From assembly GCA_027943335.1 (NCBI GenBank), contig BSBK01000522.1, positions 185,001 to 249,000 of the forward strand: a DNA stretch of 64,000 bases. The letters run 5' to 3'. A model generated the notes under the pieces. That model was not told the DNA's origin and searched no databases. It was given only the letters and a program-made list of their open reading frames with translations. Made by a program: the position numbers and the translations under genes. Source of the DNA: Chamaecyparis obtusa (Eukaryota > Streptophyta > Pinopsida > Cupressales > Cupressaceae). Numbering within the stretch: the stretch's first letter is position 1; each line of letters begins with the position of its first letter. Below are positions 12,974 through 24,859 of the stretch, one piece after another.

Positions 12974-14193
12974 ATGTTTCAACCTCTAGAGGAGTCAGTT
13001 GGATCATCTCACAAGAAGAAGATGGTGACTAATGCAGAGCTTTCCAAGAAGGTGGAAGATCAGGAGGAAGCCAATAGACTCCTACAAGAACGATTGGTTC
13101 AGATGGAACAACTCTTGGATGATGTCCAAGAAAAGGCAGATAAAGTGAATGATAGGATGGAGGAACAGGATGCCAAAGAGAAAGAAAAGACTATTGATGA
13201 TGAGGCTCCCACACCTGATCCTCCAACCCAAGATGAGCAATTTCTGAAAGCTTTGAAGGCCATCACTGGCAAGGCACTTGAAGGTGTCCCATTACTTACT
13301 GGTAGAATGGATACAAAGCTTGTGATGCAATGGATTGAGGGCATGGAGAATCACTTTGAATGTGAAGAGATCTTTGAAGCACAAAAGGTCAAAGTGGCCA
13401 AGTCTTGTTTGAGAGTTCAAGCCTTAACCTGGTGGAACTACCTGCAAGAGGAAAGGGAGAAAGAGGGAAAGAACCATATTTCCAATTGGAAAGCTATGGT
13501 GAATGAGGTGAGAGAAACATACTTACCTGCAAACTATGAGATTCAATAGCATAGAAGAAGATTGAACCTCAGATAGAAGGAGATGGATGTGGCCACCTAT
13601 ACTGAAGAGTTTTGTTAATTGAGCTTAAGATCCAAAGTCAAGGAAGAGGAGAGCATCAAGGTGGAAAGGTACCTAAGTGGATTGAAATGGAGTATAGTAG
13701 AGGAGATGAATTTGTTTACTCCCAACATAGTACTTGGATGTCAGCATATGGCACAAAAGCTAGAAGATAAACAAAGAAGGAAGTAGGAACCTAATTCAAA
13801 GAATAGAGGAAGAGGTAGAGACTCTAGAGGGGGTCAAAGAGGAGGTTCTAGTGGTAGAGGAGGTGACTCAAGAAGCCAAGGGGAGAATAGACTTCTAGAA
13901 CAAGTTGAAAAGACCAGCACAAGAGGATCTTTCAGTAGAGGAAGAGGATCTCAAGGAAATAGAGGAAGAGGTGTAGGAAGAAGTAGTTCCTACTTTGCCA
14001 CAATGAAGTGCTATCAATGTGGACAACTTGGACACCCTACCTATAGGTTTCCTGAAAAGCCTCTCAACTCAAGCAGTGAAAAGAGGGTAGCCTATTCCAA
14101 AGAAGATGGTAGTAGCTCATGTACCAATGAGGTAAGAAAACTAGAATCAGAGATGGGGGAGAACTTGATGTTTAGGAGGGTGCTCATAAGGTA
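12974..14193 (+). pseudogene. Chromovirus E gag (capsid-nucleocapsid)
   Basis: ATG 12974 opens a frame that stays in phase with pol to 17554. An N-terminal coiled coil (VEDQEEANRLLQERLVQMEQ) is followed by a gag core: WIEGMENHFECEEI, KVAKSCLRVQALTWWNYL, then YLPANYEIQ and YTEEFC..LSLRSK. That is the Retrotrans_gag pattern. An Arg/Gly/Ser-rich stretch and the zinc knuckle CYQCGQLGHPTYRF (14009-14050; last Cys changed to Phe) follow. Internal stops include TAG at 13547-13549 and 13574, TAA near 13616 and TAG near 13784. At several of these Gln or Arg is expected, consistent with C-to-T change. Confidence 0.9.
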
Positions 14194-14260
14194 GCCTAAC
14201 CAAGGAGAACCCAAGTAGAGGAGGGCTCTTTTTAGAGTTAGATGTAATATTAAAGGCAAA

Positions 14261-17200
14261 GTGTGCAAGGTTATAGTTGATTCAGGGTCAATAGACAACA
14301 TCATATCAGATGAAGTAGCAAAGAAGCTTAAACTTACAAAGGTTCCCCATGAAAACCCTTACAAGGTGACTTGGTTGAATCAGGAGCAGAGTGTGTTAGT
14401 AAATGAGCAGACATGGGTGGAGTTTTCCATTGGAGGCTATAAGGACAAGGTTCTTTGTGATGTCCTACCCATGGATTCATGCCATCTCTTATTGGGAAGA
14501 CCCTGGCAATTTGATAGGAAGGTGCTCTATGATGGAGAAGAGAATTCCATTGCCTTCAAGAAAGATGGAAGGACATTCATGATTCAGTCTTTAACAAAGA
14601 ATGAAGAAGGAACTTCTAAGACACCTAGTGTGTTACTTAGTAGTGCTAAAGAGTTCCTACATGCATTGCATGATGATGAGACAGTGGGATGTGCAATTAT
14701 GGTGAAGCCAAAGGAGGATGAAAAGAAGTTGCAGGCAGAGACACCTTTAGAGGTGAAGCAAATGTTAGAAGAATTTAAGGACATTGTGAGTGATGGAGCA
14801 CCTGCAACAATTCCTCCAAGAAGGGCCATAAGTCATCAAATAGACTTTGTACCTGGTGCATCTCTACCTAACAAAGTAGCCTACAAGCTTACCCCTGACC
14901 AAAACAAAGAAGTGGCAAGACAAGTGCAAGAGTTATTGGATCAAGGACTGATCAAGAAAAGTATTAGTCCATGTGCAATCTCGGTGGTCTTGGCATCCAA
15001 AAAAGGAGGAAAATGGAGACTTTGCACTAATTCAAGGGCCATCAATCAGATAACTATCAGGTATAGATTTCCAGTTCCTAGGATAGAGGATTTGATGGAC
15101 TGTCTAGGAGGGGCTATGTACTTTTCTAAGTTAGATCTCAAAAGTGGTTATCACCAAATGAGAACTAAGGAGGGTGATGAGTGGAAGACCACTTTTAAAA
15201 CCACATATGGGTTATATGAATGGCTTGCGATGCCATTTGGGCTTACCAATGCCCCAAGCACCTTCATGAGGTTGATGAATGAGGTCTTGAAGGACTTCAT
15301 AGGAAAATTTGTGGTGGTGTATCTAGATGACATACTCATCTATATCAAAACTAAAGCAGAGTACCTTGAGCACTTAAGGTTAGTCTTGAAGAGGCTACAT
15401 GAAGAACAATTGGCTATTAACCTTGAGAAATGTGAGTTCATGCAGCAAGAACTAGTTTACTTGGGATTTGTGGTGTCCAAGGGCACTTTGAAAATGGACC
15501 CAAGCAAGGTGGAGGCAATCTTGAATTGGCCTGCCCCTAAAACAGGGACTGAAGTTAGGAATTTCCATGGGTTGGCCCAATTCTATAGGAAATTTGTGAG
15601 AAATTTCAGTGGTATATGTGCGCTAGTGCTTGACACCATCAAGGGAAGACTCAAGACTAAGTTCAAATGGAATGAGGTAGCTGATAAGACATTCCAAACA
15701 TTGAAGCAAGTGGTAGCCACCAAACCTATCTTGCTCTTACCTACCTTTGACAAATTGTTCACTATTCAATGTGATGCAAGTGGTGTTGTAGTAGGGGGTG
15801 TGTTGAGCCAAGAGGGAAGGCCTGTGGCATTTTTTAGTGAGAATCTCAATGAAGCAAAGAAGAGGTATTCATCTTATGACTTAGAATTGTATGCATTAGT
15901 ACAATCCCTCAATAAGTGGAGGCATTACCTCCTGCCAAAATAATTTGTCGTATTCATAGATAATCAGGCCTTGAGCTATATCAATACTCAAGAAAAGCTT
16001 ATCAATTGACACTTGAATTGGATGGAGTATCTCCAATCCTTTACCTTCACAATCAAACACAAGAAGGGGCAGCTCAACAAGGTAGTAGATGCCTTAAGTA
16101 GGAAGCTTTTGACTATCCAAGAAGTTTAGTTGCAAAGCATTGGAATAGCAGGTTTCAAGGATTTATATGAGGAGGATGAAGACTTCTCACAAGCCTACAA
16201 GGTGTGCCAAGAGTTTGAGAACCACTTCCATGGTGAGTATGCATACTATAGCCTTCAAAATGGATTATTGTTCAAAGGCAATCAGCTATGTGTGCCTAGA
16301 GGATCCATGAGGGAAAATATGATTCAAGAGAAGCATAATGTCAGTCTAAGTGGACATTTTGGCATAAAAAAAACCATGGAGTTAGTACAAAGGTAATATT
16401 TTTGGCCTAAGTTAGTAAGGGATGTGAGAAGATATGTGGAGCAATGTGGAGCTGAAGGAGGTTCAAGAAATGTAGGGCTCTATCAACCTTTGCTAGTTCC
16501 AAATAGGCCTTGGGAGTGTGTGAGGATGGACTTTGTGGTTGGACTCCCTAAAACAAAATCAGGTATGGATAGCATCTATGTTGTAGTAGACAAGTTCTCT
16601 AAGATGAGTCATTTCATTCCATGTAGAACTACTCATGATGCAATCTATATAGCACATCTCTTCTTCAATGAGATAGTAAGGATTCATGGGCTCCCATTGA
16701 GCATTATTTCAAATAGGGATAGCAAGTTCATGGGCCATTTTTGGCAAACCTTATGGAAAAGGTTAGGAACTAATATCTCATTCAGTATAGCATACCATCC
16801 TCAAACTGATGGTCAAACTGAAGTTATAAACAAAGTGTTGGGCAATTTGCTAAGGTGTTTGACCAAGGAGTATGGGTAGACTTGGGATCTTGTCATTTCT
16901 TAAGCAGAGTATGCCTACAATGATAGTGTGAATAGGACCATAGGGAGGAGTCCATTTGAGATTTTATATGGGAGACACACTAGAGGAGTGTGTGAACTAA
17001 GAGACCTTGGTTCCATGGAGATGAAGATTGGCGAAGCAGAAGACTTCACCCAAACCATTGAGGAGGTCCAAGAACAAGTCAAGAAGGCTATACTAGAGTC
17101 CACTCAAAAGCTAAAGGCTAAGGTAGATGAAAGAAGAAAAGAAGTTCAGTTTCAGATAGGAGACTATGTGATGGTTCACCTAAGCAAAGCAAGGATGCAG

Positions 17201-17554
17201 AAAGGCATGCCTACTAAGCTCCAAATGAGAAGAGTAGGGCCTTGTAAAATTCTAGCCAAGTATGGTGAAAATGTATACAAGGTGGACTTGCCATCAGATT
17301 TGGCTATCTCACCAATGTTCAATGTTGCTGACCTAGTCCTATATAAAGGTGATCCACCACAGCAAGCTAAAGATCAGTCAAGGGTGCTACAAGACATAGA
17401 CACCAATGCCATGCGAAAGAAGAAACAACCCAAAGCAGAGCAGGTTTTGGAGTCTCAGGTGAAGAAGTCTACCAGACATCAAGTGTACATGGAACACTTA
17501 ATCAAGTGGGTAGGTCAATTTGAATCTAAAGCCACTTGGATAGAGGAAATTTAG
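14261..17554 (+). pseudogene. Chromovirus E pol: protease, RT, RNase H, integrase, chromodomain
   Basis: The protease motif VIVDSGSIDNII is at about 14269-14304. Reverse transcriptase (about 14880-15480) shows KWRLCTNSRAIN, FSKLDLKSGYHQMR, MPFGLTNAPSTFMRLMNEVL and the catalytic VVYLDDILIY; the palm, primer grip and thumb are intact. RNase H (about 15760-16105) has FTIQCDASGVVVGGVL, YDLELYALV and DNQALSY. Integrase carries an HHCC zinc-binding region (H..GIKKTME near 16350, C at 16440) and D-D-E residues in VRMDFVVGLP, SNRDSKFMG and DGQTEVIN. The C-terminus (17450-17554) resembles a chromodomain (YMEHLIKWVGQFESKATWIE). Stops at 15941, 16007, 16127, 16394, 16877 and 16901 break a frame that never shifts. 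That makes this the best-preserved polyprotein of the window. Confidence 0.95.
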
Positions 17555-17624
17555 TTCAAGAAGCTAGGCATAGACCTAGCCCTTCTTGACCCCAAAGTCC
17601 CTTAGTTTGTGTTGAGGGGGAGTA
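17555..17624 (+). other. E 3' untranslated spacer and polypurine tract
   Basis: Seventy bases separate the polyprotein stop from the 3' LTR. GTTGAGGGGGAGTA at 17611-17624 is the plus-strand primer tract abutting TGGTGTAGG. Confidence 0.75.
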
Positions 17625-19235
17625 TGGTGTAGGAGAACCCTTGTAAGGGCTCCCACTAGTCCTAAATTTTGGTGTGTGTAAGTGCCTAATGAAGGCTTGT
17701 ATTTAGAATAAGAGCTTGTAGCTAATTTGGTGTATCTAGACCTAGCTTAGGTCTTAGAGTCATAGTTGGTGTTCCAATTTTGATGGTACAGTGACCCAAG
17801 GCATGATGTCATCCTGAGGTCAATGTTGGTTTTTAATGGTCTTAGTCTTAAAATTGGAGTTTGGGATGTTTCAACACAAGTGTGCCATCTAATAAACCTA
17901 AGAATGGTCTTAGGAGATTGAGTGAGAAAAAGTTGCTCGAGCAAGAAAAAGTTGCTCAAAAAGTTGCTAGCAACTTTTCAAAGTTGCTTAGCAACTTTTC
18001 CTAATAGAGGTCTAAACCTTACCAAGGTGGTTCTAAGCCCTAACCAAGATTTAATCCTGAGGAGGAGACTATATTTGACTTGCAGAACCCTAACTCAAAG
18101 GTTGGAAGTTAGTGTGTATGGCTTTTGTACGGAGGAACCAGAGTGTGACTGAAAAATGTGTGTGCCAGTCAAGTTTATGGCATGATATGTTGAGTTAATG
18201 GATTGCATTTGTTATCTTGGACTATGTACAAGTGTTTAGTTTTTTTTACTTTCATTTTTCAGTGCTTAGACTAGTTTCTTTATTCATCTGTTTGTATATA
18301 AATTTATGTTTTGAATCTACCAGTCCCCTGTCTAGTTTGAAGGGGTTTGTAATGTAGGGCCTACAACTCATATCCCCACTGTGGAAACACCATGGGTCTT
18401 TGAGATATGGTAGTTTAGACCCTTACGTATACATATTTGCAAGTAGGGTCCTAGAATGCATTTGCAAGAAATTTAAAGACCAAGCCCTAGGCGAGACTAA
18501 GCAGTGCTCGGCTAGGTGTGGTCAATAGAGAAGGAGCTCTAGAAGACAAGGGAGTGAGTTTCAAGGCTAGCCCTTTTGAGGGTGTCAAGAGACATGAATG
18601 AAGGTTCATTTTTGTGAAGGAGAGAGTTTGAGCAATCCAATAGAGGTGTTGTTGAAGACAAATAAGCCATGTGACTCAGAGAAGCCTAAAAAGCCCTAAA
18701 AACCCTCATCTCTGATGGAAGCATTGTACAGATAGTTGGAGACCCAAAACCCCAAAAATCCTTGAGGGTTGTGCATTTGGGTAGAGGTTCCTTTGGAATA
18801 GTAGCTTTGGTTCTATGGAAGGAAAGGGTCAAAAGTCCTACAAATCCGGGAAGGAGGCCTAATTGGGGCTCTCTCTAATAGCCCTATTTTGTGAAGAAAC
18901 TATGAAATCAGGTATCAACCCATCTTCACTAACATCTTGGAGTTGCTTAATGTGATACAAAAACACCTTAAAACTCAACTTTACCCTTGTTAGATCTTGT
19001 GGAGTTGATTAAGCCTTGAAAACCCTTATAGGCCTAAGTAAGGGAATGCAGCTAGGAAGAATGCTAACAAGCTTGCAAGAAGGAGAGCTACACTTGGTGG
19101 ATAGATTGGGCTAGGTCAAGAGATCCTAGAGTGAATAGGAATCCTATAGACCATTGTGGGTGTCAAGAGTACACTGGGATCCTAACTAAGGCTTAGAGAG
19201 CATAGACTAGCTAGTCTATCCCAATCTCCCCATCA
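17625..19235 (+). repeat. 3' LTR of E
   Basis: It pairs with 11354-12930 and ends CCCCATCA before TCTGA. The two copies differ by scattered substitutions and the short insertion near 17950. Confidence 0.93.
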
Positions 19236-19240
19236 TCTGA

Positions 19241-19737
19241 GGCGACGAAGGATAAGGTTGATGAGAATCTATTGGATGCATCCACAGTGGATACACCCTC
19301 TACATCTAGATGAATGTCCCTCAAGGTCATAAGGGGAGATAATTTATCTCTGAACCCCTGCACGGCTAGTATACTCACCCTCTGAGTATGCACCTTTGGA
19401 CTTAACCTTTTGGAGACTAGCAGAACCTATGTGCAAGAGCGCACTAGCTAATTGTTTACAAAATGAAAGTTGGAAATTATTAAGTGATAGCCTGGTTTAC
19501 GTGACAAGCATTAATGGAAAAATTCTTACTTTATAGTACATAGAAGCTTTTATATCTCTCATTGCATTCGAATTCAAAGCGATTAGAGAGCAGAGGAGCC
19601 CTAGCATTTTATAGCAAAGGATTGCAAATTGATTCACCAGTGATTAGCAATGCATTTGATTGGTTGTGGAAGCCCTAATCCATCGCACCGATTCAGAAGT
19701 CTTTGAGATCATTTGGAAAGTGATATATAAGGAAGTA
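19241..19737 (+). other. Element C: end of ORF1 and spacer before ORF2
   Basis: ORF1 of C resumes here in frame (acidic, ending PSTSR and a TGA at 19311). The following 420 bases are the ORF1-ORF2 spacer. There is no room for a pol gene: no protease, integrase or RT motif is present between the two ORFs. Confidence 0.65.
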
Positions 19738-22700
19738 ATGGCTACTCCCATTGTATTTGATGTGGTAGAAAAGAAGAGATATGTGTTTAAGATGCATCTG
19801 TTCAAGTCCACATTAGACGACCTAGAAGGTGCATTCTCCCGCACTCACATGGGTGTTATGCATGTGGAAGATATTAAGGCATACATATATTGCAAGAAGG
19901 AACTAGTAGGTTTAGATAGAATAAGAGTGCACATGGAAACAATGATGAAACCTGACAAAACCTTCATGGATGAGTATGCGCAGTTGGATAATCATCCTAT
20001 AGTGGAATATGCTACAACATATGAGTTCTATGAGTTAGAATGGATCAAGATTTTACTTAGAAGGATCCATGATGACCTATTTTGGATAGGTGAAGTGCCA
20101 GTTAGGATAACAGGAGACCTAATTCATGAGATGACAAGAATCTCAAGGACAGGCATCATTCTTCCAGTGGGAAAGGACACCCAAAAACTTGTAGAACAAG
20201 CTTGCAAATCAAGAAGTGATAGGAGCAGAATGAAAATTGAGCCTATAGAGGAGAAAGACATCAAATTGATGTCCATGATACTGGGATACAGGTTCTAGCA
20301 CACTAGCAGAGTAAACAGTGTGTCAGCGGCCACCATTCTAGCAGCAATAAGATTGGTGGGAGAGAAAGGAGAGTTTAATCTATGTGAGAGCATAGTTAAT
20401 AGACAACATAAGAGCCATCAAGCATGACAAGACCAATATATTCAGGTTTGGGTCTTTAATAATCTATATGTACTTCCATATTCTTGGAAAGGTGTTTGAT
20501 TTGTATTTAGACAAGTCTATTCCCACTATGCCACAGATATCCTTTAAGGCATCCACATAAAGTACCCTTAAGGATTACATGACACTGGAATTGAAAACAT
20601 TTAGGGATAAAATGTAGATGAGATATAGAATTCCAGAATCATTGTAGAGAAGTACAAAGACACCATTTGTTTCATGGTAGAAACTGATACAACATGCATG
20701 GAGGTTGTTGAACTAAGAACAAAGTGGATTCATCCACTAGGATATGAAGTTGAAGAGCCTATTCTAGAGGCTTATGCTCAAGTTCTATTGTCAGCACCAA
20801 AGGACCCCAATGAACCTAGATGGGGGAATTATGAAGAGAAAACAAGAGAAGTAGATGATGTATTGAATAATGCAACAACAAAAAGAAAAGTTGCCAAGGT
20901 TACTTCAGAGATTTTGAAACTTCATGGAGTAGCTCAAAAAGACTTAGACAAAGCAAGGCAAGAGAAGATTGCTTTAGAGATAGAGAGCGCAACTGCAACA
21001 AAGACAAAATATGATGATCCAAAGATGAAGAAGGTGAAAACTGAGAAATCTGATGATCTGAAGGGTAAAACAGATGATACCCCTTATGCACCCAAGGAAA
21101 CCATTGATGTTACTGATCCTCCTGAGTATAAGGCAATGCCTAAAAGGAAGAAAGAGATTAGAACCAGTCATCCATCCTTGTGAGTAACAAGGAACAAGAA
21201 AAATACACAAGCACCTCTAGAAGTAAGTTTTAAACCCAGTCTTAGTGTGCTAAGTTCAATGATTATTGATGAAGGCAAGATAGATCAAGTAGGGAAGTTC
21301 TATGAGAAGTATAGTGAAATTGACAAGTCAAAAATTCATGGAATGATTGTCAAACATATGTTGAAGTTCAAAAAGGAAATCCTAGAACTTAAGACTACGA
21401 TTCTAGATAATGTATGGAACATATTAGAATTCCTAAAAGGACAAGCCATTGAAGAGGGCCTAAGGATAAGGGAAAATATATTAGATGAAACCCTCCCAGT
21501 ATGATCGCTAGAAGATAAGACTTTATTGTTAGATTTGGTGAAGCCACATCTTAGAACCAAGTCAAGGACTTTACATATAATGGACAAGAATTATGAATTG
21601 GTTGCTAAGGAAACAAAAAAAGCCTTTGAGAAGGTTTTCTTGAATAGGCACATGTACCCACCTACTGCGCCCACAACTCAAGTGCCCTCAAAGGAAGTCA
21701 AGGTGGCAGAGCCCACTAATGTACCTATGAAAAGTCCCTAGGACTTAGTGCCTGTAGTTGAAACACAAATAGAGGTAGATAAGTTTGCTCCCATGATAGA
21801 GTCACTAAAGGATAGCACCATTATCATTGATAATGTAGAGATAGCCATGGCGGCCACAAATAAAGACTTGGACAAGTTTGAAGAAGCTTTTGTGAGTACA
21901 CAAGAAGCTGAAATTTTATGTGGTAACACTTCTCCCAATCTACAATAAATACTGGTTGAATATTTGACAAAAGTGGAAGAAGAAAAGAAAGAAGATGAAA
22001 TAGAAAAAGAAATAGAAAAAGACTTTAAGAAAAGAAAGAAGAAGAAAAGATGAAAAGGAGAAAGAAAAAGAAGAGGAAAAAGGAAATGAAACAACAGATA
22101 AGCCATCTATTGAAATACTAAGCAAAGTAAAGCTAGAAGTGATGGATAGCACTCCTATCACTCCCTCAGCATCATTGTTGTCAAGCTTGACACCCGACAC
22201 CACTAGTTTGGACTCATGGGGAGAAGAAGACCTAATCAAGTTTAGTGTCTTACTAGCTATGGAGAAGGCCAAGGAGAAATAGGTAATGAGGAATCCGCTC
22301 CTTGTAGAATCAGTAAACATCCTAAACAACTTGTTACCAGTAGACAATAAAGTGTCCAAGGTACACTTTTTTGATGATGTAAGTGCAATTCTTTCATAAT
22401 TCAACAATAATTTCTCTAGCTTGGAAAAATCAGCATCATTAGTTGCAGAGGATAAGTATATGCAGAAAATATTAAATGATTTGGTCAGTAACTTCTCACT
22501 AGACCTTAGTTCACTCAGAGTTGGACAAGCAACTTTGAAAGAGTTTGCAGCAAAAGGAAGAAAAATTATTGTTGACTATATGAATCAAGATAAGTTGACA
22601 ACCAACCACTACAAAAAGATACAAGAAGCAGAGGCCTTGATTGAAAAGGTGAGGCAATCATTAGAAGATCCCTCTACTTATATAAACATGTGTAACAATG

Positions 22701-23002
22701 TATATCAGGGATAGATTGACAAAATTGAGAAGGCAAAAAAGGAGATGTCAAAGATAAGGGCTATGCAGACTCAGCTTAGAAATGCTCTTGCGCCCTCCCT
22801 AGATGTGCTGAATCAAAATATCAAGGAGATCGATGCCACCATGGTGACATATGATCAAGGTCCTAGTTCCAATTTGGAGAAGATTGAGAAACTTCAGTAT
22901 GCCTTATGCACCCATCTCCAAACAATCAATGCATTGATTGCATTTTGGAAGCAAGAGATCCAAAATCTACATATTGCATACCCAGATGTACTTTTAGTGT
23001 AA
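19738..23002 (+). pseudogene. Element C ORF2: conserved protein of unknown function, about 1,090 codons
   Basis: I chose ATG 19738 (MATPIVFDVVEKKRYVFKMH) because the D copy starts at the same alignment point. Residues 1-190 contain ELEWIKILLRRIHDDLFWIG and PVRITGDLIHEMTRIS, a motif also present in B and D. Near residues 315-370 a second shared block has TDTTCMEVVELRTKWIHPLG followed by WGNYEEK. Then come a Lys/Glu-rich linker (about 20940-21180), a helical region, a very charged stretch (21960-22090) and a C-terminal coiled coil. Frame changes lie in 20300-20650 and 21950-22420; otherwise one phase is kept. The paralogues in B and D show that the conserved blocks are protein, not chance. Env-like proteins of SIRE copia elements sit at the same place and also have coiled coils, but I see no signal peptide or membrane segment. 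Function unknown. Confidence 0.72.
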
Positions 23003-23216
23003 GTACTTGTACAGATTCAATTTTGTAACACCTTTGTCATTAATGTCAAAGGGGGAGTATGTATAGAATATGGAGCTATAGCTTTTTAAAGAAAATGTAT
23101 AGTAAGAATATATAAGGGAGATATAAGATAGAGTATGATTAAGTATTTTTTGTATTAAGGGACAGTTAGTCACTTTGCCATATTCCTTTGTTGCCATCAA
23201 TGAAAAAGGGGGAGAT
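23003..23216 (+). other. Element C 3' spacer with two purine tracts
   Basis: ATTAATGTCAAAGGGGGAG (near 23039-23057) and ATCAATGAAAAAGGGGGAG (near 23196-23214) are near-copies of one polypurine block 160 bases apart. The second abuts the LTR and would prime plus-strand synthesis. B has the same doubling, D shows one block. Confidence 0.7.
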
Positions 23217-24336
23217 TGTTGGAAAGTTGACTATACTGGTGTATATGACTTAATATAGTGTTGTCATTATGGCAACAAAGTCATATAGTGTTTTGGAGTC
23301 AGCGCCTATGGTAAGAAGATCAGAAATTGGCTAAGTGTTGAAGACTGGATAGTATATAGAGTACCTAAAGGTTAGAGCATCAACGCATGTGCATATGACA
23401 AAATTATGGTATGCACCCTAGAAGTTAAGTTGGTAAGATCATATTCATGCTACATCTAAGAGTGCATGATCAGAAGATTCAGTATGAGAAAGATACAGAG
23501 AGTTCAAGTTGCACAGACAGTGAATGCCAGAGAAGAACAGTGCAAGCATCCGACTGTTGGTATTTTGGTTAGTGGTTATATTATTATTGTGTAAGGGATA
23601 TATGCCTATTGTAATTAGGTTAGAGACATGTAATTAAATTTTTTTGTAAACACGCTTGAGCCAATTCAATTGGAAGCGTTGTGTGTAATCGGTTAAAGGG
23701 TCGACCTAGTTAATTGTTTTATATGTGCATATAAGTATTAGATGTGTCATTGTAATTAAGTATAGAAGTTGTTATAGAGTTGAAAGAAGTAGATCAAAAG
23801 TGTGTGAAGAGTTGATAAGATTTATTATAGCTTTGCAAGAGGTCAAAGCATAAGCACATCAAAGGAACTAATCAGACAAGCAGTGTCACAATGCCAGTTC
23901 ATCCAGCAGATATAGTGTGTATCTGAGATCAGAAGGTTGTAGCCTTCACCACTTGAGAAGTGAGCTCTAGGACAATGAGTCCACACCACTAAGTGGGTTA
24001 TTGTACAAGACTCCTAATAGGGTCTGACCCTTGACCAGGTCACTGTACTAAATATATTGTAAAACAACTCCTAATAAGGTTAAGAATCTTCTAGCAAGGA
24101 TCATAAAACACTAGTACAGATTATTAGTGGGTGTCAATTCCCACCGGGGTTTTTACCTATTTGGGTTTCCCCGTAACCACTTTGGTGGTATGTGTTGTGT
24201 TCATGTTTCTTATTTATGTTTATGTTCATTTCAATAATTAAGCATTCAAGTTAAGTTTAAAGAGCAAAGTAAAAAGATTAAATATAGTGAACACTGATTC
24301 ACCCCCCCCCCCCTCTTAGTGTTCCCATTCCTAACA
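23217..24336 (+). repeat. 3' LTR of C
   Basis: It pairs with 9131-10244; the C-run near its end is longer (about 12 C at 24302-24313). GTTTT follows as the right target duplication. Confidence 0.93.
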
Positions 24337-24445
24337 GTTTTGATCTAGTGGGAGCCTCATGTGGTAGTGGTATTGCTATATGATTAGTCTCCAAGTGGGA
24401 GATTATTGTTTAGTGTGGAGCCTAATCAATCACCAAGTGGGAGAT
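24337..24445 (+). other. Copia A 3' end with duplicated polypurine tract
   Basis: CCAAGTGGGAGAT occurs at 24392-24404 and again at 24433-24445. The second copy abuts the 3' LTR of A. The stretch continues the copia sequence interrupted at 9130. Confidence 0.7.
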
Positions 24446-24859
24446 TGTTGGCCTTTGGTGACTAATTAGGGAAGTACTATACACTTTCTATCTATCCTCG
24501 TCGGGGTTCGGGGCTAGTTTTTTTTAGCTATTTTTTGATCGACGTGTTGTAACTGATTGTAACCCTAAAGTGGAAAAAAGTTTGTATAAAATGGCTTAGG
24601 GTTAGGGATTTCATATATGTATGTTTTTAGTAGCTTCTTGCGGCAGTGTTGACCTATAAGGGATTGTGGATTGTAATCAGGTTGTAATCACTGGATAATA
24701 AGAATACTGGACTTGGTGTTGGTGGACATAGCCTAGGAATTGAGTGAACCACATTAAATCTTTATTTTGTGTCTTTTATTCTCTTCTGTGTGATTTATTA
24801 TTTTTTGATATTGGGTATATGTGCATGTAACTATTATTTCTATCTGGTTAATCCTAACA
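24446..24859 (+). repeat. 3' LTR of copia A
   Basis: It starts TGTTGGCC and ends CTAACA, the canonical ends, and pairs with 4621-5022. Confidence 0.9.

Larger units (their letters stand above)
11354..19235 (+). mobile_element. Ty3/gypsy chromovirus E
   Basis: LTRs 11354-12930 and 17625-19235 (about 1.6 kb) begin TGGTGTAGGAG and end CTCCCCATCA. Target bases are TTTGA left and TCTGA right (one mismatch), and removing E restores the frame of C ORF1. The internal region has a Met-tRNA-type primer site and a GAGGGGGAGTA purine tract (near 17614). A single long frame 12974-17554 encodes gag-protease-RT-RNase H-integrase with a chromodomain-like end. This order places it in Ty3/gypsy, chromovirus branch. 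Confidence 0.95.
9131..24336 (+). mobile_element. LTR element C (non-autonomous, ORF1+ORF2 family), carrying chromovirus E
   Basis: LTRs 9131-10244 and 23217-24336 share start TGTTGG, end CCTAACA and most internal sequence. Flanks are identical 5-bp copies GTTTT (9126-9130 and 24337-24341). The internal region starts with ATTGGTATCAGAGC and ends in AAAAAGGGGGAGAT. Coding is limited to ORF1 (10299-11353, continuing after E to 19313) and ORF2 (19738-23002). Without E the element is about 7.3 kb. It inserted just after the copia A coding region. Confidence 0.93.
4621..24859 (+). mobile_element. Ty1/copia element A (Tnt1/Tork-like), interrupted by C
   Basis: LTRs of about 400 bp (4621-5022 and 24446-24859) bound the element. 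After the 5' LTR is a TGGTATCAAAG primer site; before the 3' LTR is a purine tract (AAGTGGGAGAT). Gag, zinc knuckle, protease, integrase, reverse transcriptase and RNase H follow in copia order at 5111-9100. Target bases are TATTT left and TTTTT right; the uninterrupted site in the 3' LTR of B reads GTTTT at the same place, so insertion into the 5' LTR of B is certain. Element C lies between its RNase H end and its purine tract. Confidence 0.92.

Noticed and set aside
21738..22407. Overlapping minus-strand frames of 122 and 155 codons rich in Phe, Ser and Leu
   Set aside because: They are the reverse complement of the Lys/Glu-rich linker of C ORF2; the composition is the expected mirror of AAG/GAA codons and there is no start context or motif.
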